Origin: Pleodorina starrii
Lineage: Eukaryota; Chlorophyta; Chlorophyceae; Chlamydomonadales; Volvocaceae
Length of the DNA: 64,000 bases
Reading direction: 5' to 3'
NCBI GenBank assembly: GCA_030267565.1
Contig: BRXU01000005.1
Location: 598,001-662,000 of the forward strand
The translations under genes and the position numbers were made by a program. Numbering within the stretch: the first letter of the stretch is position 1; each line of letters opens with the position of its first letter. The notes under the pieces are model-generated. The model was not told where the DNA came from. It saw only the letters and a program-made list of their open reading frames with translations, and did no database searches. Shown here piece after piece: positions 33,503 through 44,900 of the stretch.

Positions 33503-36500
33503 TCACGCCGGCAGCACGGGCTTGAGCACCAACTCCTCGGTCAGCAGCGGGTTCGATCTGGCCGCGGCGGCGGCTTTGGCCGCGGCGGCGGGCCGGGGCC
33601 CCAGCGACCCGTTGAGCTTATTGAAGTACGCCCAGGTGAGTCCGAACATGAGGCCTGTGGGGGGTGGGAGTGGGTTGTGGGGGTGTGTGGGGTTTGGACG
33701 CGTGTGTGTGTGTGTGTGTGTGTTGAAGTGGTGGTGGTGGGTGTCCAGGGGCGGAGGGGTATGTGCCGGAGCGAGGTTCGCCGCTTACGGTGCAAACGCC
33801 GCCTAGCAGCTGTTTGGGTGGACAGCGCTCGACGGTCCCCAGGTAGAGCGGGTCGAATGGCCGCCGCTGGCCCTTTGCCTTTGCCCTGTGGCTGCCCCGG
33901 CCCCGGTCCCAGTCCCGACCCCGGTGCCGGAGGGAAGACGCTCCAACCGCCACGAATACGTGGCGACCGCCTCCCTGCCTCCCTCCGCGCCCCTCCCCCT
34001 CCCCCTTCCTCCCCCACCCTGACCCTCCCCCTCCCTGACCCTCCCCTACCCTGACCCTCCCCACCCTGACTCTCACCCCTCCTCCCCATCCTGACCCTCA
34101 CCCGGGCTCTTCGGCAGGCTCCCATCCAGCACAAAGTCCTGACTGGCCTCCAGGGGCAGTGCCAGCACCTCAATACACTCGCCATGACCCACCAGGCCAC
34201 CACCCGCGCCCTCCACCGCCATGGACGAGTCCACCTGCGCGGACAGGAGCAGGGACAGGACACGACAGGGCATCCGGCGCATACGGCAGGAGCAGGGACA
34301 GGAGCAGGGTTGAGGGTTTTAGGAACAGGGACAGGAGCGGGACAGGGACAGGAGCAGGGCAGGACAGGAGCGGGGGCACAGGGGCACTTGTCTGAGAGGG
34401 TCGCACTTGAGAGATCGCAGTCGGGGAGCCCTTCAAGGAGACCACCCGCAAGGAACCACCGAACCGTGAAGGACATTCCGTTGCCGGCTGTACGGCACAG
34501 CCCACACTCATTTCCGTTGATTTTGTCGTACCTCGGCGTAGTACATGATGTGCGGCGCGCCCTGTGTCCCCGCCGAGGAGATGCCCACCCCCACCTCCCG
34601 GATAGCCTCCAAGGGAACCTGGAAACCGCACTCCTCAAAAATCTCCTGCAGGGGCACAAGGGGCGGGGCCGGGGCCAGGGGCGGCGAGCAGAGTACGACA
34701 GTCCAACAGGCAGGGGGCAGGGGCGGATGAAAGGGGCGGTCCGGAACACACGATCCCAATGCCACCAACGAATGCTCTGGAGGTTAGTACGGCACTCAAG
34801 CCATGCGATTCACCATTCACGGCGGTTCCAAGTAGGTTGTGCTGCTGTACGTGTCGTACGTACCGTACCTCCTGGCAGATCTCCACGTTTGACTTGGACT
34901 TGTCAATGAGGCCCGCGCACAGCTCGTACGTGAAGGCTGCGTGCAGTACGGCAATACGGCAAAAGGTCCGAGTGGTGGCCATCTCGGCGCAATCGACGTC
35001 GTGCGGGCTGCAATCCCGGACGCGAACGGAGCACGACAAGATACGGCAGTACGACGGCGCCTTGGAGTATCTTGTATCTATCTGGCCAGCCCCTGAGCTC
35101 TTGCAGCCGCGCAGCGGCCATCGTGACGCAGCGGAGTAACGCTGCCTCCCTCCTCTCACGTCTCCCACCCGTCTCCCAACCGTCTCACCACGTCACCGAG
35201 CTCCGCTGCACTGCCCTGCCACTGCCCTGCCACTGCCGTGAGGGGCCCGCCCACATTCATCCACCCACCCGCCCTGCACCCTCTACTCCACCACCCTAGC
35301 CCCCATCTACCCCCCGCCCCCGTCCACACCAACTCCCTCACACCCCTTCCCCCATCCATCCACGCACCGTCCTTGAATTGCGGCGCGGGGCGGCCCGCCA
35401 CCTCCGCCTCCCCGATCAGGCTGGCGTACACGGCGGGCCTGCGGGGGGCGGGCGGGCGGGCGGGATGGATGGAAAGGCGGGCCAGCGAGCAGCGGCGGGA
35501 GTGTTCCGGAACACCGGAAGGGACCCAGATGTACTAATTACAGAGGAGCTGGACCACAGCTACTTGGTGCCATCGCACGACTCGGTGGGTCTAGTGTTCA
35601 TAATAGAACATTAGGGACCCAGTAGGACCCAGGGGCCCAGTAGGGGCGACGCACAGCCCCCCCGGTGGGGGGGGGAGAGCTCCTTCAGGACTGACGGAAA
35701 TCGCAGCAGCAGCGGTGCAACGGCGCAAGAATGAGAAGCGCGGGGGCACGGTCTCATTCTGGCATACGAGGCTGGTGCCGGCCCAAATGCGCACACGCCC
35801 CTCTCCTCCTCCGCGGACCCTGTCCTTGCACCGGTACCCGTATCCGTACCAGTACGGCGCACCTAAATTGTCGTACAATGACGAACGCGTCCAGGTCCCG
35901 GTGGTACAGCACCACCCCCACACTGGCGTGGCTCTCCACCACATCCCACCGCCGCTCCTTGCCTGCGGGGGGTTGGGGTTGGGTCGGGTCGGCTTGGGTT
36001 GGGTTGGGTGGGGTTGGATTGGGGTTGGATTGGGGTTGGGTTGGGTTGGGTTGGGTTCGGTCCACTCCGAGCCGGATACCGTATACTGCAGTTCGCGCGC
36101 TAGGCGTCGCCCGCCAGCACACGTACTTCGAATGTCGGGAGCTCGGGACGAGCATCGTACCCGATACGACAGGGCGCTACGGGGCGTGCCCCTGCGGCTA
36201 CCCAAACGCCGCGCACTGTCGTACCGTTAAAGTCGTACAACGCTGCCTTTGGTTTGACGTACGGCGAGTTTCCGTCCAGGGGCACCAGTCGGAAGCCGGG
36301 GCCGATCAGCCGCAGCGCCTCGACGATCGTGTTGCCTGCCAGCGAGCCAGCCAGTCAGCCAGCACGGGGGGGAGAGGGCTCACGGCAAAAGTGATCTGGG
36401 TCGTTGGATATGGTTGCAGCAACCAGTTTGGGCAATAGACCAGCTCGACGCGACGACACTGCACGCGTCTAAATTGTGTATTTTGTGAATCGGTGGGGCA

Positions 36501-36918
36501 CATTGCGCACGTGGTTGGGCCAAGCGGTGTGTGGTGGCCGACGTCACGCACGAAAGCGGGGAACTCGCAGATGCCGGCCCCAGCGCCTTCAAAAGCGCAA
36601 ACCCATTTCCGATCCTATTGCCCCTTCTCCCCAGTTGCCACCGATGTTTGCAACGCGGCTGAGATCGGTTGTAGACCCGCATGTCCCCACACGCGATCGC
36701 TCCACTATTGGACGAGCCGAGACACGGGCCCATTCCTGCTCCGCACCTGGTGACAAGGTTTGTAACCCATGCGGATATGCCTCTGGCATTTGCACTGGGC
36801 CGGACATTGCGCGTGCGACCACAGTCCGGAGGCGACCTTGCCGCTGCAATGCTGGAACCAGCGATCGCCGTGCTAATGCCGGTATCTGTGTTGCGTGCAC
36901 GGTGTTTGTAATCAACAT
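33503..36918 (-). CDS. NUDT14: NUDT14-like Nudix hydrolase (UDP-sugar diphosphatase)
   Basis: Eight minus-strand exons: 36918-36747, 36335-36225, 35962-35863, 35438-35368, 34936-34869, 34642-34532, 34234-34102, 33654-33503, giving about 305 residues. The first about 40 residues (RRSLVPALQRQGRLRTVVAR) look like an organelle presequence; a second Met (MSGPVQ) follows it. The core matches animal NUDT14 in order: SPYVKPKAALYDFN, SVGVVLYHRDL, VRQFRPAVYA, ELCAGLIDKSKSN, then QEIFEECGF (Nudix helix, about 160-181), APHIMYYAEV, GECIEVLALPL and LMFGLTWAYFNKLN. NUDT14 cleaves UDP-glucose and related sugars to UMP and sugar 1-phosphate using Mg. The C-terminus adds an Ala-rich tail. A tandem acceptor at exon 6 could insert one Glu in the Nudix box. 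Confidence 0.9.
34286..34375. repeat. GGGACAGGAGC tandem repeat in NUDT14 intron 6
   Basis: Imperfect GGGACAGGAGC units lie in the intron between exons 6 and 7 of the NUDT14-like gene. Confidence 0.6.
35971..36058. repeat. GGGTTG-rich tandem tract in NUDT14 intron 2
   Basis: GGGTT/GGATTGGGGTT units run for about 90 bp on the plus strand. On the coding (minus) strand this reads as a CCCAA-rich pyrimidine tract upstream of the exon 3 acceptor. It is G-quadruplex-prone and loosely telomere-like. Confidence 0.6.
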
Positions 36919-37323
36919 AGCAGAGACCACGTGTGCAGTTCCAGCAGGAACCCTACGGTGCGCAGCTGAAACGTCTTCAGGTTCAGAGGCTTTCGTATTA
37001 TGGCAAAGTTACCTACGTGTGCAGAGTACAAATTTAAATCCTAAATGCAAGGCGCACGTTAGTGCGCGGCATTGCGATTGTGTCGTCCTTCCGTTCGTGT
37101 CGTAGACGAGGGCGCGCTTGTCCCTGCTGACATCGTCTGCGCAGTTTTGCGTGGCACAGAGAACAAATTATTGATGATTTAGTGGCGTGATGCCAGGTTG
37201 ACAAGAACCCGAAAGCCTTGAACAGCCCTTGGAACCTCTCAGGCAGAGAAGACCTTGCACTACACACGCTGGCGCCTCCCAACTATATACACAGGCCATA
37301 ACCTCGTATCGTAAGGGGGAACT
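36919..37323. promoter_or_regulatory. Divergent promoter region, NUDT14 / F-box gene
   Basis: 405 bp separate two divergent starts. The stretch has lower GC than its surroundings. ACTATATAC at about 37278 could serve as a TATA element about 45 bp before the F-box ATG. Confidence 0.4.
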
Positions 37324-38448
37324 ATGTTTGGTCCGGAAGCCAAGCTGGCGGCGCTCATCAATCGGGACCCTCCCAAGGTACCGTAAGCATCCGCGCGCGC
37401 TGGGTGACCCGAAGCTGAGCCCACGCGACACGGTCACACTCAAGATGCAAATTGGCCCGCAATGACCATGGGGGTCGGATAAATTGCCCTCGTCTGTTCA
37501 CCTCCCGCCCACTTTGCCATGTGCACCCGCCGGCTGCTCAATCCTCCCGCACCAACTGTTCACCACCTCGTCGCCATCCCCCCTCCATCCAGGTCCCCAA
37601 CGAGCAGGCGCTGGTGGCTGAGTTGGTCGCCAAATTAGGCCCGGGGGCGGATCTCGACAAGCTGCTGTTCCAGATTCGGAGCGCCCGCGGCAAGACGCAC
37701 TGGGCAGGTGGGGTCCTCGAGGCGTGTCATTAATGGCCCAGGTGTATACGGTATGTGTGGGTTTTAACCCTTACGTGCACGAGTGGGACCGGCGCTGCCA
37801 TGCGCTACACGTTAGGGCGTCACCCGCCCCCTCATATCTGCCCCGCCAACCGCCAACCGCCACCCTTCGCAGTGAACAGCTACCTGCGGGACATCATGAC
37901 GTCATCAACCCCCGGCCAGGAGGACTTCCAGCCCTCACGACCCGCCAGGGCAGCGGCGGCGGCGGCAGCGGCGGCGGCAGCAGATGCGTCCTCCGTCTGG
38001 CCAACGTCACAAACCGCTCCCGCTGCCGCCAGCGTGAGCGTGGTTGGAGCGGCAGGCAGCGGCGCCGCTGCCGACGCCTCCGGCTCCAGCCCCGCCGCCG
38101 TCCCCCACCTCACCGCCTCCGCCTCCGCTGCCTTCAACGCTGGGGCTGACCTGGCTGCCACCGCACCCGCTCCTCCAGTCGCCTGCGTCACCAGCGAGCC
38201 ACCCGGCCCCGACGGCCTGCCTGTACCCAAATCAGGATCCGGATTCGGATCCGGATCCGGATCCTCCCCTGGAGAGCGCTCCGCGGAGGCACAGCTGCCG
38301 CCAACGCAACCGCCACCGCAGCAGAGCCCGCTGACGTCATTGCCCCCTCCGGCCACCTCCACTTTCAGACACAGCAGCAACAGCAGCAGCTGCGTTGGGG
38401 TATCTGCGGGCGAGGAGGACCCGCTCCTCTCTGGCGGCTCCGCGGGCT

Positions 38449-38489
<41 letters not shown>

Positions 38490-40706
38490 GGTGGTTGCCT
38501 GGACTCTCTGCCCGTGTCCCTGTTGGAGGCAGTGTTCCGATACCTGGACTACCGCTCGCTGTGCGCTGCGGCCATGAGCAGCAAGGCCATGTCGGTGGTG
38601 AGTGAGCGGGCAGGGGGGTGCAGGGCAGTGCAGCGCTCAGTGCAGCGCTCAGTGCAGTGCGGTGCAGTGCAAATGCAGTGCGTTGAGTGAGGCATCGGTG
38701 GGGCCGTTACGCGTCAATTAGGACCCTCCGTCTCGCAGTCCTCCAAGCTAAGGTTCAATCTCCGTGTTCTTTTCACGGACGCTCGTTTTCCGCATCGCAC
38801 TTGCCCCCACCATCGATCCCTCCTGCGGTCGCGCCGATCGGCTTCCCTTCCCCTCTCCCAACCTTCCCTCCTCCCCCAACCGCCTGCCTTTCCCCCCCTG
38901 TCATGTCAGGCCGCCGCCTCCGATTCTCTTTGGTCCTCGCTGTACAGTGGCCGCTGGGGCAGTCTGGTATTCCCCACAGAGCCGCACCTGGGAGGTGCTG
39001 CAGGGGGCGGAGGCGCTGCAGGGGGCGGAGGCGGAGGCGGAGGGGCAGGCGGAGGCGGAGGCGGAGGAGCACCAGGGCTGGGGGGCGCTGGGGCTGGGCT
39101 GGGGTTATGGCTGGGGCCCGGGACAGCTCCAGGGGCGGGTTCCGGGCCGTCAGGGACAGGGCCACAGGGTTTCGCCACAGGGGGTGCAGATGCGGATGCG
39201 GCTGCGGCTGCCGCGTTGGGCGGCAGTGGGTTGGTATGTGGGTTTGTCGGGGCCCTTCAGGGCCTTTGGCGGCAGCAGCAAGACGCAGCGGGTGCGGCGG
39301 AGGCGGCGGGGAAGGCGCCAGGCGCGGGAGTGGAGGCGGGCGCGGCACCCGGGCTGCCGCCACTGCTGCGGCTTCAGCGGCGGTCGGCACCTGTGCTTGC
39401 CCGTCAGCAGCAGCAGCGCCAGCGCCAGCTCCGTACGCTCGTACCGGACGACACACTTGCGGATCTGGATCGAGGCACGGATCCAGATCCAGGAGCCGGC
39501 GGCTGGTCCGAGGGCAGCGCCTGGTCCCCGGGCCCCGCTGCCGGCCCCCACCGGCCCGCGGGATCACCCAGGCAGCCGATGCTGCTGCCGGAAGGCCTTA
39601 TGCAGCAGCAACGACAACAGCAGCAACAGCAGCAGCAGCGGGGGGCGGGGGCGGCGACGGGGATTGCTCTCGCGGGGATGAGGACGTCCTGCTCGGCGAC
39701 GGCGGCGGCGGCGGGCGGCGCGGGTGGCTCGGCGTGGGTGGGGCCGGAGGTCAGCGCCCCGCGCGAGGGCCGGTGCGATAACCGTGCCAATGACAGCAGC
39801 GCGGCTTCGGAGCCGCGCGGAGACGAAGGTGGAAACAAAGACAAAGACGTGGCTGCAGGCGTCGGCGTCGGCGGAGGCGGCGGCGGGGGTGACGGGCCTG
39901 CAGGGGGACTTCGCAGCGGAGGCGGCTGCGGGGATGCGGCGGCGTCAGCGCCGAGCGTCGCCGCGGCCTCCTGTGGGGGCTCGGAGGACGTGTTGGCGGC
40001 GGAGGGGAACGAGGCCGGGGGGCAGCCAGACGGCAGCGGCGGTGGCGGCGGTGGCTGCGCGGCGAGTGCGTTGGCTGCGTCGCGGCGGGGCGGCAGGCTC
40101 CGGTTGCAGTACCGGCGTCAAATGTCGTTCCTGACGTCGTTGCGCTGCCCGCGCTGCGGCGGCGGCTCCCTGGTACCCATCGTGTACGGCTTTCCGTCGC
40201 CAAAGCTGCTTGAGGGCATGCGGGCGCGCAGGTGGGTGTTTCCTTATTGGCGGTGTGTCGTGTCGTGTCGTGTCGTGTGGACCTCATGCTTGCCCGTGCG
40301 ACTGGGTTGCTGCAACCAACCAACCAACCAACCAGTACCACCAACCCTCATTTCGCCTTTCACTTCCTCGCACAACCTGAACCTCCCCATCTTTACCCTG
40401 CTGCGACCAACCGGGTCGGGCCCCGCCTGCGCTGCGCTGCCCTCCTCTCCCACCTCTCCCGCCTTTCCCGCCGTCTCCCTCTCTCTCTCCGCCTCTGCAC
40501 CTCCTTCCGCCGCCTGCCCCTCCCCCCGCAGGCTCATCCTGGGCGGTGACCACCTGATCGAGAACTGCCACGTGTGGGGCTGCAACCGCTGCGGCGCGTC
40601 CTTCCGCTACTTCCCCTACGACCGCTGTGAGGGCTGGGTGGAGGAGCTGGCGAGGCCGCAGCCGCAGCGCCCACCCCACCTGCCGCACTACACCTATGAG
40701 CTGTGA
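37324..40706 (+). CDS. F-box protein with C-terminal split zinc ribbon
   Basis: Five exons: 37324-37377, 37593-37707, 37873-38597, 38910-40231, 40532-40706, giving 796 residues. The N-terminus (MFGPEAKLAALINRDPP) is short and helical. After an Ala/Ser-rich region and a Gly run, the F-box CLDSLPVSLLEAVFRYLDYR lies at about 265-297, followed by SLWSSLYSGRWGSLVF as in many F-box proteins. A long low-complexity middle (Gly, Ala, Gln) leads to CPRCGGGSLVPIVYGFPSP at about 711, then CNRCGASFRYFPYD at about 757. The two C-x2-C knuckles would form one zinc ribbon. F-box proteins recruit targets to SCF ubiquitin ligases; the zinc ribbon as substrate reader is inference. The last exon junction (R/LILGG) falls between the knuckles. 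Confidence 0.85.
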
Positions 40707-40817
40707 GGCTGTGAGGCTGTGAGGCTGTGTGACGGCGGGTGGGCGGGCGGCTGGGGGGCGGGGGCATGACCTGAGAGAGCTCGATTCGGGTCGCAACCTG
40801 GGTGGTTTGTGTCGATG

Positions 40818-40827
40818 TGTAATGTAA
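40818..40827 (+). terminator. Tandem TGTAATGTAA polyadenylation signal, F-box gene
   Basis: Two abutting TGTAA motifs lie about 112 nt after the F-box stop codon, a typical distance for volvocine 3' UTRs. Confidence 0.65.
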
Positions 40828-41941
40828 ACGTTTGCAAACTTTGATGAAGTTTGATGAAAGGGGCGTGACGGCCCGGAGGATGCGGAATTGTGGATGGGGA
40901 ATGAGGAGTACCGGTATGGTTATCTGTGACCCGGGGGTCGAGAGGCGATAGCTGGTCCCCTGCGGCGGAGGCGTGGGATCCCGCTGTTGCTGCTGCTGCT
41001 GCTGCTGCTGTGGGCGGGTTGCAAGTACGGTGGGTCTGTTGGGACCTGGTGTGGATGTGCGATGCGGGTCCTGCAGGCACTGCAGTGCAGTGGAGGCTGC
41101 AGTGCAGGAAGGGCCGGTTGGCCCGCTGGCTGTGCTGTGCTGTGCAGCCTTTCGCGGGTCTGTCTGGAGTCCACTGTAATACGGTACATAAAAACGACGA
41201 GAGGTCAGCAGTGAATGCGTGCGCGCGTGCATGTGCGAGTGGTTGGAAACCTCGGCGACGGCGGAGGCGAGTTTGCGACCGGCGGGAAGCGATGCAGTGG
41301 TGCGTGCTGCACCGCGCTACAAAGTGCATGGTGTGTGGGGCTCGTTGCGTGTTTGGGAAACGCCCAGGGGAGAACGCACGCAATGGCAACGGTCCATTCT
41401 TGAGTCAATTCTTTATTCAGGAATCCTGATGGCTCCAGCACGCCTGCAGCGCCGCCTGCAACGCGTCGAGAAGTACATGGAAGTGCCTGATGACCTAGCA
41501 GGTGCAGACGCACCAAGACACATGCCCACGCTTGAGTTGCCCGTTGGGCAGGAGTGAACTGTGTAATGGGCGTTACTGATGCGATGGCAAGACTGCGTTG
41601 GAGCTTTACCTAGCCCTTGGCCTGCGGTTTGCGGTTAACTGCCGCGAAGGATTGGAAATCTACTTTTCAGGATGCAAACACCCATGTGGACCCATGTCAA
41701 ATAAATCATCTCCATAAAAAAATGTACATTGCTACCGTGTCACAGCTCCAAAACGATACGCACTGCAGCAAATTTCCGGGAGCGGCGATGGCTGACGTGG
41801 AGGCGGTACGAATTCCTCTCCGAATCCTGCGGGTACACAGTGCGTCCCTCCGACACTTCCTACGGACAACGTAATAAGAGCTAAGTATCACAGTAGCTTC
41901 ATGAAATATTTTATGTTGCGCATTGTGGCCTTTGGAAGCCA
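40828..41941. other. Spacer between F-box and DRE-TIM-like genes
   Basis: No convincing gene. It holds a CTG/TGC triplet run (40984-41010). It also has a 43-codon ATG frame at 41429-41557 (starting MAPARLQRRLQRVEKYMEV) followed at once by TGTAA, which is too short to judge. AT content rises from about 41690 toward the next gene's promoter. Confidence 0.4.
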
Positions 41942-44900
41942 ATGAAGAACGTTCTGGTAAAGCTCGGTTCAATGTCGAAGCGGCATACCAGCTCCGATGG
42001 GGCAGCACCGCTGGCCAGTGGTGGCGGCACTTCTGCGGGTCCCAGCATTGTGGAGCAGCAGCTCATGCGGCTGAGGGCTGCCGACGATGCGAGGAAAGCC
42101 CGCGAGGAGCGCCTGGCGAACCTCAATCCTTTTTGCATCGATGCCACGCTGGTGGAGTGCCTCTCCACTGGTCACGAGTCCGTAGAGGACAAGCTGGATG
42201 CCTTCAAGCTGCTGGCGAAGTGCGGTAGGCCCTGCGACGGTTGCCAGGCTACAGGATGTCTGACGAACTGCTTGCAGGCAAAAGTTGCCAATGATCGATA
42301 TGGTTTTTGTGTTTTTCTGATAACCTCATGTGAGTTTTTGCTGAAAATAAGTGCTCTTACGGACTTCTTGGTGGTTCGGAAGGGCACCGGCGAGAGACGC
42401 ATGGCCCGCCAAACCCTACCTCCCTTGCGCTCCATTCCCCACAGGCCTGAACAACATTGTCCTGGCTGCTTTCGTCAAGGAAAAAACTCCCGACTTGAAA
42501 TTCCTCCAGGCAAGCATGTTCGTCGCGCTGGTGTGGCAACGCTCAATTGCCATGTCGTCTTTCGTTTGCACATCTGCGGCCACCCGTCGTCCATGTACAC
42601 GAGCCGTTGAGACTCCATCCACGTGCATTTTATTGCCTGTGGATTATAAGATTGCCTTCGTCGCACAAGCGTCTTCACGGACGCTCACGGACGCTCTCGT
42701 GCGGATTCACATGCGCTTGCCAAGATGCCAACTGCAAGCTTACCGGCACTTTACCGGCACTTTCCCGGCTCTGGCCGCAAATTCCCGCTCTACCTGCTGC
42801 GGACTCCTCCCCGAGTGTTCCCCCTTCCGTTCATGGCTGCTCCCCAGGCGATGCGCTCTCAGAAGCTGATCGATGAGCACTGCTTCTCCTTTTCGGAGTT
42901 GTTTGACGCCAACGGCAGCGATCTGCCCGGCCAGGTGAGTGCCTGGAGCGCTAGTGCTCTGGATCAGCAGCCGCATCACGGGCAGCAACAGCCCCTCTGC
43001 AATTCCATCACCAATGACGCCGTTTTTCCGGTGAACGCACCGCATTTTAGGCGCCCATAACCTGATTTGCAAAAAAATCAACCCCCACGTGCCCATCACC
43101 AGCCACCCGCCACGACACCTGCCACTACTACACTGTTGTTTCCCACGCAGCCGGCCGCTTGCAAATCCCAATTCCACCCAGCAGCCAGCATACAGCTCGT
43201 CCGGCAGCCGCCTGTTATTGCGGGTGCAACCAATGCCTCTTTACTCGACTCGCCTGCGGGTAGCATTTAGCTTCAACACGTACGCACCGCCCCTTGCCTG
43301 ATCAGGACTTGCCGTTCGGTCTGGCCAAGATGATCCAGTTCGGGATCCAGAACGCCATCTTGGGGTGCGATCTGGCGGCGCCGTACATCAACTGGGACAA
43401 GTAAGTGGGCTGTCATCAGTTCTTAGCTCCTTTTTGACCTGCCTATTCTCGCGGTCCATGAGCCTCCTGGCTCGTCTGGGCCTTATGAGCTCTCGAGCTT
43501 GTAATACAATAATACAATACATCAGTCACTCACCTGAGAGGGGCTGAGAGGGGCTGAGACTGGGTTAGTTAAGGGGCGGCTGTCAGACAGCCTTACCCGG
43601 TCCCTGTCCCTGCCCCTGTCCCTCCCCCTGTCCCTCCTGCCCCCCAGGTGCTCGACGGAGGACTTTTGCGCCCTGGTGGAGAACCGCTGCAGGTGGGGGC
43701 GGGGGCGGGGCCAGGGAGGCTCTTTTGGCAGCCGCGCTTTCGGATTAAAAAACACTTATCATCGTCCTGTGATTTTGCGACACTGTACGACACTGTACGG
43801 CCTTCAGGTGGGTGGCCGCCAACCTGTACGCGGGTCGCTCCAGCCCGCCCGCCAGCTACGTGCACCTGCGGGACTTCGCCACAGCCATGCAGGTGGGTGA
43901 CGAGAGGTGCGGGTGGGTGACGAGAGGTGCGGGTGGGTGACATCCTTTCTCGGCTTCCTCCCTCCTCCCGTTGTTGCCGCTGCCTCTGCTGCCCCCGGCT
44001 ACGGTTACCTTACGTCTTCATGACCCCCGGCTGCTGCTCCCGCTGCTGTTCCCGCTGCTGCTGCTGCTCCCCACTGGCAGGTGGCCCCGGGTCGTGTGTT
44101 GGAGCTGGTGGAGTACCTGGGTCGGTTGGAGCCCGGGGTGAGACCCCGCGGCATTCTGGTGCACGAGCCGGCGGGTGAGTGAGGAGGGTGCGTGGGTGGG
44201 AGAGAGGGGGGAGGGTGCGGCCGGAGGGGGAGGAGTAGGAGGAGGAGGAGGAGAGCGCTGGGAAGGAAGCGGGTGGGCACCTGGGCTACAGCTCCAAGCG
44301 GGTGGGCAGCTGGCTGGCTGGCGTAGTGGGAGCGCGATGCGACCCTTTAGTACCGTAAAAGGAAGGTGTCTTACCCACAGCCGCAGCGCGCTACACCCAG
44401 TCAGACCATCGCCTTTCCGTCCTCACCGAAAGACATGGGGCTGCTCTGCCCGCTGCGAGCGCACCCATGTGCCCAGCCTCTGCTTCCCTTCAAACGCTGC
44501 CATCGCATCAAACGACCTCCCCTTTCCCCCCCGGCCCCCGCCCTCGCCCTTAACCCCCGCCCTCGCCCTCGCCCTCTTCTCCCCTCAGGCGGCCACTTCC
44601 CCTTTGAGGCGGCCCCCTGTGTGGCGGCGGTGCGAGCCGTCATGGACGCAACGGGGTGGACCGAGGGACAGCAGCAGTCGGGTGGTGGTGGTGGTGGTGG
44701 AGTGCTGCTGGTTCATGTGACAGCGGGCTACGGACTGGCACACGCAACGGTGCTGGAGTGCCTGGCGGCGGGCTGCGGCGGCGTCATGGCGTCGCTGTGC
44801 GAGGAGGGTGAGGGTGAGGGCGGAATGAGATCCAGACGGCGCGGCGGCGGGCGGTCAGGCGAGGGAGGGAGGGAGCGAGCGAGCTCTGTGTCCACCTCTC

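Noticed and set aside
33541..34749. A 402-codon minus-strand frame.
   Set aside because: It overlaps NUDT14 exons 6-8 in a wrong frame and includes introns; the NUDT14 reading is supported by family motifs and phase.
35971..36058. A possible interstitial telomere (GGGTT units).
   Set aside because: The units are GGGTTG/GGATTG, not TTTTAGGG or TTTAGGG, and the tract lies in an intron where it also reads as a pyrimidine tract for splicing.
38773..39567. A 264-codon minus-strand frame in the F-box gene.
   Set aside because: Antisense shadow of the Gly/Ala-rich exon 4; high GC removes stop codons on both strands.
41429..41557. A 43-codon ATG frame (MAPARLQRRLQRVEKYMEV...) followed by TGTAA.
   Set aside because: Too short and without other support; TGTAA directly after the stop is closer than usual.
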